Assembly: GCA_003165315.1 (NCBI GenBank)
Contig: PLSX01000225.1
Location: forward strand, 1 to 44,683
Length of the DNA: 44,683 nucleotides
Source of the DNA: Acidobacteriota bacterium
GTDB lineage: Bacteria; Acidobacteriota; Terriglobia; UBA7540
Direction: 5' to 3'
In this document: positions 40,064-44,683 of the stretch, piece by piece
Numbering within the stretch: position 1 is the first letter of the stretch
Layout of the letters: every line of letters starts with the position of its first letter
Position numbers and translations under genes: made by a program
Notes under the pieces: generated by a model
Seen by the model: the letters and a program-made list of their open reading frames with translations, nothing else
Databases searched by the model: none
Told to the model about the DNA's origin: nothing

Positions 40064-42637
40064 ATGATAAAAACACGCGTACGCATGTTCATCACGCTTA
40101 AAGCTCTCTGTTTGTTGACCTTATCCTATTGCCTCACAAACGCCACGCAAGCATTTGCCTCAGCCATCCCGCCCTGCCCGGGGACATTGAACGTCAGCCG
40201 CTTTCGATTGGTAGTAGAAGGGGCGAACGGAGCCCCGCCACTGCCTGTCCAAAACATTAACATCCTTGAGGCAGGACAGAAGCTCAGGTACGAACCACTC
40301 CACATCCCGCCCGCAGTCCGTGACAGCGCCAAGATCGCGTTACTCGTGGTGGCTGCCCCCGCAGACGGTGAGGCGAAGGCAAAACCGGCGGAGGGGCAGG
40401 ATGAGGCGCCGGAAACGCAGGCACGCCTCAAAGAGCAGATAAAAGAGGCCAAGGACGATATCCATGTGCTCGACGCGCTGCCGGCCAAAGATATTCAAGA
40501 GTGGGAAATTCCGGTGCGTGCCAGCGTGGTGGGAGTGGTCTACGGTCCCCACGGACTGGACGTGAAGCGGGTCAGTTCCATGGTGATTAAGAATCCTGAC
40601 CTGATTCCGCAACTGACCGATTATGCCGAGCAAACCACCAAGGTCGGCGCCCTGGTGGAGGTGCTTTCGGAATACCAGCAGCAGCCTGATCCCAGTCGAG
40701 ATTTGAACGCCGTGCTGGCGGGCTTTGGAAGCGATTACGATGTCTACGTCCCCAAAATCAACACGAATCAGCCTGCCAACCAGCAAGCCTTCGCGATTAT
40801 GCAGTCGATGATGCCCTCCATCCAGAATCTCGATCCAGTTACGTCCACGAGCACCCAATTGCTGGCGGAGTCGGCGGGTCTGGCGGGGGCCGTGGGTCAA
40901 ATGTTCTTCGGTTCGCCCGTGGGCCTGGCGGCGGGCGGCGCCGAGTTCCTCTTGAATTTGCGCACGATGATCTTTCCCGATACCGATTTTCGCTCCGCCT
41001 TTACCCAGCCCTTTGAACAGACCGGACTGGCTCTCTGCGCAAGAAACGAGCCGGACAAGCCGCGTATGCGGACCGCCTATCTTTGGATGATGAAAGTACC
41101 CAACGCCGATGCGCCTGCCGTAGCGCTTGAAGAACCGGCCTACGTCCCCCTTGGGGCAAGATACGTCCTTAAAGTTCCCATGGCCAAGTCGGAGGACTCC
41201 CGGCTCTTACTCCGCGCGCGCAAATGGCAATTGGTTGCGGCCAAGGACCATGCTGAACTGCCCGTCAGTGTCCACGTGGGCCCCCACAGCGATTCCCTGG
41301 ACCTCGACCTGACCCAGGTAAGACTTCCCCCTGGAGAATACAAACTCGCGGCCATGTGGGATTGGCAACCTGTTCAGGTGAATGGCGCTGTCGATCTTAA
41401 GTTGTTGGGAGACATTACCAAGGCAAAGGTAACTCAGGAATCGGCTGACAGTCTGGTGGCTGGTTCGGGTGCCGTAAAGGTGCAACTGACCGGTACAGAT
41501 TTTGAGTTTGTTGAGAAAGTGGCCATGGTGAAGGTGGGAGACAAGAAGGCCACTCCCAAGGATGTCAATTTCACCTTACCCAAAGGAAAGGCTCAGGGCG
41601 ATCAGGAGAATATGGAGGTGGAGGTTGACACTTCGGCGGGGGCAGGCCCATACCACCTGATCCTGACGCAAACCAACGGAGCCTCCTCCGAAGTTCGTCT
41701 GGACATTCATCCGCCCAACCCCACTCTGGATGGTCTCCCGCTGCACGCCAACATGGGTGAACCCCAGCAAACCGTGTTGCTACGGGGAACGCGACTGGAG
41801 CGAATCACCCATATCGCTACTCCGGACGTGACCTGGGATCTGGCCCCGGTTAAGGGCGATGCGCATGAGTTGTTGGAGCGCAAGGCGACAGTGAAGGTCC
41901 AATCGACTGCTCACAGTGGGGAGGTTGTGGCTGCCAGCGTTTCCGTGCAAGATCTTCAATCCCCGCTGACCTTCCCCGGAGCCTTCCAAGTCATCGGGCC
42001 CCGCCCCAAAATTTCCGGCGTCAGCTTATCGATTTCGCAGCAGCCTGATGTCCACATCAACGATGGAGAGATACCTGCTGGCGCCCCCATCAGCTTTTCA
42101 TTGCTGACCCGCAATGTTGACGCCCATCCGGTGCTGAGCCTGAATTGTTCCAATGACGGTTACACGAAGGCTCCACTGGTTCTGCATCCGGGCGACAGAA
42201 CCACCAGTGCGCAATTGGATTTTGCCGGCGATGACGGACTGTTCCTCTCCGTCGATCCGGGCGTGGTTGGGCTGTCCGGCTGCCAATTAGCTGCTACTCT
42301 TATTACCGACAGCGCAGGCAGCTCAGACTCCACGGCGCTCGGCCGTCTGATCCGGCTGCCGCGCATTGAGAAATTTTCCCTGACGGAAGATAAACTTGGG
42401 GTAAACCTATACTCCGGTAACCTGACTGGTATCGATTTGCAAATTATCGAGAAGACGGGTTGGGATCCCAAAGTGGGATATCCGGTGCAAGGAATTCCCA
42501 CACCGGTTCCAGGCGGAATTCCTCAGGAACAGACTTTGAAAGTGGAATTGCCGTGGCCGCCACCCTCGCCCCACGCACCAATCTACGTGTGGCTGCGTGG
42601 CGAGACGACGGGGCGGTTTACGGACGTGAAGTATTGA
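40064..42637 (+). CDS. Large secreted protein with Ig-like repeats, unknown function
   Basis: An 857-aa protein with a signal peptide (TLKALCLLTLSYCLTNATQA). The first third has alternating Pro-rich and helical parts (EQIKEAKDDIHVLDALPAKD); a hydrophobic stretch (LAESAGLAGAVGQMFFGSP) lies near residue 270. From about residue 460 there are several beta-rich units of immunoglobulin/IPT kind, such as SGAVKVQLTGTDFEFVEKVA and MGEPQQTVLLRGTRLERITH. No enzymatic motif is seen. The start is ATG 40064 with GGAG upstream; ATGs at 40049 and 40085 are alternatives. It may be a cell-surface or outer-membrane assembly protein. Its stop is 170 bp before the convergent citrate synthase stop. Confidence 0.75.
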   Translation: MIKTRVRMFITLKALCLLTLSYCLTNATQAFASAIPPCPGTLNVSRFRLVVEGANGAPPLPVQNINILEAGQKLRYEPLHIPPAVRDSAKIALLVVAAPADGEAKAKPAEGQDEAPETQARLKEQIKEAKDDIHVLDALPAKDIQEWEIPVRASVVGVVYGPHGLDVKRVSSMVIKNPDLIPQLTDYAEQTTKVGALVEVLSEYQQQPDPSRDLNAVLAGFGSDYDVYVPKINTNQPANQQAFAIMQSMMPSIQNLDPVTSTSTQLLAESAGLAGAVGQMFFGSPVGLAAGGAEFLLNLRTMIFPDTDFRSAFTQPFEQTGLALCARNEPDKPRMRTAYLWMMKVPNADAPAVALEEPAYVPLGARYVLKVPMAKSEDSRLLLRARKWQLVAAKDHAELPVSVHVGPHSDSLDLDLTQVRLPPGEYKLAAMWDWQPVQVNGAVDLKLLGDITKAKVTQESADSLVAGSGAVKVQLTGTDFEFVEKVAMVKVGDKKATPKDVNFTLPKGKAQGDQENMEVEVDTSAGAGPYHLILTQTNGASSEVRLDIHPPNPTLDGLPLHANMGEPQQTVLLRGTRLERITHIATPDVTWDLAPVKGDAHELLERKATVKVQSTAHSGEVVAASVSVQDLQSPLTFPGAFQVIGPRPKISGVSLSISQQPDVHINDGEIPAGAPISFSLLTRNVDAHPVLSLNCSNDGYTKAPLVLHPGDRTTSAQLDFAGDDGLFLSVDPGVVGLSGCQLAATLITDSAGSSDSTALGRLIRLPRIEKFSLTEDKLGVNLYSGNLTGIDLQIIEKTGWDPKVGYPVQGIPTPVPGGIPQEQTLKVELPWPPPSPHAPIYVWLRGETTGRFTDVKY

Positions 42638-42714
42638 AGAAAAGATTTCAGGTGTTAGGGGTCAGGTTTGTATTCCGGCTCCCGGATTGTGAGAAATGTC
42701 AATGGTAGATGGTG

Positions 42715-42790
42715 AGGTGTAAAGGTCAAATGCCAGAGTGTTTTGTCCTTTACCCTTCAGCCTTCACCCTTTACCCTTCTGCATTTCCCA
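42715..42790. repeat. Low-complexity array before the citrate synthase stop
   Basis: gtgtaaaggtcaaatgcc then cctttacccttcagccttcaccctttacccttctgc, the same degenerate units as at 6740-7236 and 13255-13470. It lies between convergent genes. Confidence 0.6.
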
Positions 42791-42806
42791 GCACTTGGCC
42801 CTTCGG

Positions 42807-44102
42807 TTACTTCGCTTCACGCTCAGCCATGGGAACAACCTTACGCTCCTCGTGGCCTGTGTAAATTTGCCGCGGACGGGCGATTTTCTGCTCGGGGTCG
42901 CTGACCATCTCTTCCCATTGCGCCAGCCAGCCGGCTGTGCGCGGAATCGCAAACAGCACCGTGAACATATCCGGGTTGAAGCCCATCGCCTGGTAGATGA
43001 TGCCGGAGTAGAAATCAACATTGGGATAGAGCTTGCGCTTGATGAAGTACTCGTCTTCCAGCGCAATGCGTTCCAGTTCGAGGGCGATATCGAGCTTGGG
43101 GTTCTTGCCGGTGATTTCAAAGACGCGTTCTGCGGTCTCCTTGATGATGCGAGCGCGGGGATCGTAGTTCTTGTAGACGCGGTGGCCAAAGCCCATCAGC
43201 TTGCCCTTACCCGCTTTGATGCCTTCAATGTAGGCTGGAACACGGTCCTTCGATCCTATTTCGTCGATCATTTTCAATACTTCTTCATTGGCGCCGCCGT
43301 GCAGAGGGCCGGAAAGTGCCGCTGCCGCCGCCGCTGTGGCCACAAAGGGGTCAGCCTGCGAGCTGCCCACGGAACGCATCACGTTGGCGCTGCAGTTTTG
43401 TTCGTGGTCTGCATGCAGAATAAAGAGAATGTCCAGCGCGCGAGCCAGCACAGGGTTCGCCTGGTATTTCGCCTCGGCCATTTTCCACAGCATGTTCAGG
43501 AAGTTTTCGCTGTAGCCTAAATCATTGTCGGGGTAGACGTAGGGAAATCCCAGGCCGTGGCGATAAGTGTATGCGGCAATGGTGGGGACCTTCCCGATCA
43601 GGCGATAGATCTGCAGCCGGCGGGTCTCCGCGTCGTGAACATGGCGGGCCTCCGGATAGTTTGTGGCCAGCGCTGCCACCGTGCTGATAAACATCGCCAT
43701 GGGATGCGCATCGTAGCGAAAGCCTTCCAGAAAATGTTTGGTGGATTCGTGCAACATGGTGTGGTGCGTGATGTTGTCAATCCACGTTTTCAATTGCGCT
43801 TGGTTGGGAAGCTCACCTTCGAGCAGCAGATAGGCGACTTCCAGAAAGGTGCAGTGCTCCGCCAACTGTTCAATGGGGTAGCCGCGATAGCGCAGAATTC
43901 CCTTGTCGCCGTCGATATAGGTAATGGCGCTATGACATGACGCGGTGTTCATAAATGCCGGGTCATACGTCATTAGGCCAAAGTCGTCCGGACCGGTTTT
44001 GATTTTCCGCAAATCCATCGCGCGGATGGTTCCCTTGTGAAACGGAACCTCATAAGTTTCGTCCGTACGGTTATCCACGATGGTCAGGCCGTCTTTCTTC
44101 AT
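42807..44102 (-). CDS. gltA: Citrate synthase
   Basis: Condenses acetyl-CoA and oxaloacetate to citrate as the first step of the TCA cycle; cytoplasmic. The 431-aa protein has ILRYRGYPIEQLAE, the active-site HADHEQNCSANVMR (His), SGPLHGGANEEVL (His) and GFGHRVYKNYDPRA, then Asp in PNVDFYSGIIYQAMG. The length is that of the large bacterial type II enzymes. GGGGAGG lies 7 nt before the ATG. A perfect TATAAT on the minus strand at 44192-44187 is a possible -10. No other TCA gene is in the window. Confidence 0.97.
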   Translation of the reverse strand: MKKDGLTIVDNRTDETYEVPFHKGTIRAMDLRKIKTGPDDFGLMTYDPAFMNTASCHSAITYIDGDKGILRYRGYPIEQLAEHCTFLEVAYLLLEGELPNQAQLKTWIDNITHHTMLHESTKHFLEGFRYDAHPMAMFISTVAALATNYPEARHVHDAETRRLQIYRLIGKVPTIAAYTYRHGLGFPYVYPDNDLGYSENFLNMLWKMAEAKYQANPVLARALDILFILHADHEQNCSANVMRSVGSSQADPFVATAAAAAALSGPLHGGANEEVLKMIDEIGSKDRVPAYIEGIKAGKGKLMGFGHRVYKNYDPRARIIKETAERVFEITGKNPKLDIALELERIALEDEYFIKRKLYPNVDFYSGIIYQAMGFNPDMFTVLFAIPRTAGWLAQWEEMVSDPEQKIARPRQIYTGHEERKVVPMAEREAK

Positions 44103-44477
44103 GAAAATTCCTCCCCTTTATCCTCGCTTGGCGGCCACTCCCTTGGTTGCCCCCAGTTTCCCTTGGGCCACGGCGGCTAATTGCTGATTATATTTGCGAT
44201 TGCCCATTTTTGCGTAGGGGAATTGTCCAATTTTTTTTGGCAATCAATAAAAGCGGACAAATTTTCCGTGTCCCGTGGTGGATTTGGACCAATCAGCATG
44301 TCGATCGGGAGTTTTGTCTGCTGAAATCGATAATAATAGGGAAAGTTTTAGCTATTCAACTGCAGCGTGTGCTGCCTCAGGACCAAGCAACCACGTGTTG
44401 CTCCAATGTTCTTTTGTGATCGTTTCATGAACCCCCTCAAGATAACTTTTTGAACGACGCCAGGCCGATTCGCAGAA
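44103..44477. other. Spacer upstream of thiG
   Basis: No gene is seen. The stretch has an eight-T run (44231-44238) and a TATAAT on the minus strand for gltA. A TPP riboswitch was looked for ahead of thiG and not found. Confidence 0.4.
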
Positions 44478-44506
44478 TTGCAATTTCCCAGAGTGCCGAC
44501 TAGAAT
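44478..44506 (+). promoter_or_regulatory. Candidate thiG promoter
   Basis: TTGCAA (44478-44483), 17-bp spacer, TAGAAT (44501-44506), four and five of six matches to the sigma-70 consensus. The start codon follows 17 nt later, with GAGGTG (44515-44519) as ribosome site, so the leader is very short. Confidence 0.5.
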
Positions 44507-44523
44507 CGAGTACGAGGTGAAAA

Positions 44524-44683
44524 ATGGAAAACGATGTCCTGCGGATTGCGGGCAAAGAGTTTCACTCGCGCCTGATTGTGGGGACGGGAAAGTATCGCAG
44601 CTTCCAGGAGATGGCTCGGGCGCATGAAGCCTCCGGCGCGGAGATCGTGACTGTCGCTGTGCGCCGCGTGAACCTGACCGACC
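44524..44683 (+). CDS. thiG: Thiazole synthase, N-terminal part, runs off the window
   Basis: The first 53 codons ([20 protein letters not shown], then [32 protein letters not shown]) match the start of thiazole synthase, which builds the thiazole phosphate moiety of thiamine from deoxyxylulose phosphate, a glycine-derived imine and ThiS thiocarboxylate. The family's [10 protein letters not shown] opening and VAVRR strand are both present. The gene continues beyond 44683. The ATG at 44524 has a ribosome site and a good promoter upstream. Confidence 0.92.
   Translation, partial: MENDVLRIAGKEFHSRLIVGTGKYRSFQEMARAHEASGAEIVTVAVRRVNLTD

Noticed and set aside
42738..43520. 260-codon frame opposite citrate synthase
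   Set aside because: Antisense to gltA and begins inside the low-complexity array.
44103..44523. TPP riboswitch upstream of thiG
   Set aside because: A gcgtagggg string resembles part of the TPP aptamer, but no CTGAGA element or matching stems were found in the leader, and the likely promoter is too close to the gene.

Overview
The window most resembles a chromosome segment from a soil-type Acidobacteriota or a related glycan-degrading lineage. This is inferred from gene content and repeat style: Tat-exported Gfo/Idh/MocA and sugar-isomerase proteins, secreted GH31/GH38/GH43-like enzymes, a DevBCA-type exporter, MBOAT plus SGNH acyl-modification genes, and many short palindromic and low-complexity intergenic repeats. 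No rRNA, tRNA or CRISPR array was seen.

1-9.7 kb: a secreted GH31 glycosidase, a divergent short Hsp70, 1.1 kb of stacked non-coding repeats, a Tat-exported Gfo/Idh/MocA oxidoreductase, a long low-complexity array, a lipoprotein-like ApbE (FAD:protein FMN transferase) whose N-terminal linker looks like translated repeat, and a tandem pair of ExbD-like proteins with no ExbB.

9.8-18 kb: an ABC exporter (permease, ATPase, membrane-fusion adaptor, in that order), a Tat-exported xylose-isomerase-like protein on the minus strand, a sensory-rhodopsin-transducer (ASRT-like) protein with no rhodopsin nearby, and a GAF-GAF-SpoIIE phosphatase.

18.2-32.2 kb: two translationally coupled SGNH hydrolase-like genes, then about 7.5 kb of accessory DNA, then an AlgI-type MBOAT O-acyltransferase followed by a third SGNH paralogue. 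The accessory block is a graveyard of small modules: a VapC fragment, an 88-aa gene with an internally deleted HNH endonuclease remnant, a VapBC pair whose toxin has an amber stop, an apparently intact VapBC pair, a truncated secreted/membrane pair, a HEAT-repeat protein, a 5'-truncated IS66 transposase, a broken antitoxin, and the N-terminal domain of a probable Mrr-like restriction endonuclease. Shared repeats lie between them. The simplest reading is that this DNA accumulated inside a former polysaccharide-acylation locus.

32.3-44.7 kb: a nucleotidyltransferase with a small overlapping partner, a secreted alpha/beta hydrolase, a ketoacyl-ACP-synthase-III-like protein with Ser where the nucleophilic Cys is expected and an ACP gene immediately upstream, a GH43-like secreted protein, a secreted GH38 alpha-mannosidase, a large secreted protein of unknown function, citrate synthase, and the first 53 codons of thiG at the window edge.

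Together the genes suggest a heterotroph that secretes glycosidases, processes sugars with periplasmic oxidoreductase/isomerase proteins, and acyl-modifies its own surface polysaccharide. The best leads for something new are the interrupted MBOAT/SGNH locus, the ACP plus Ser-type KAS III pair, and the orphan ASRT-like protein next to a sugar isomerase.
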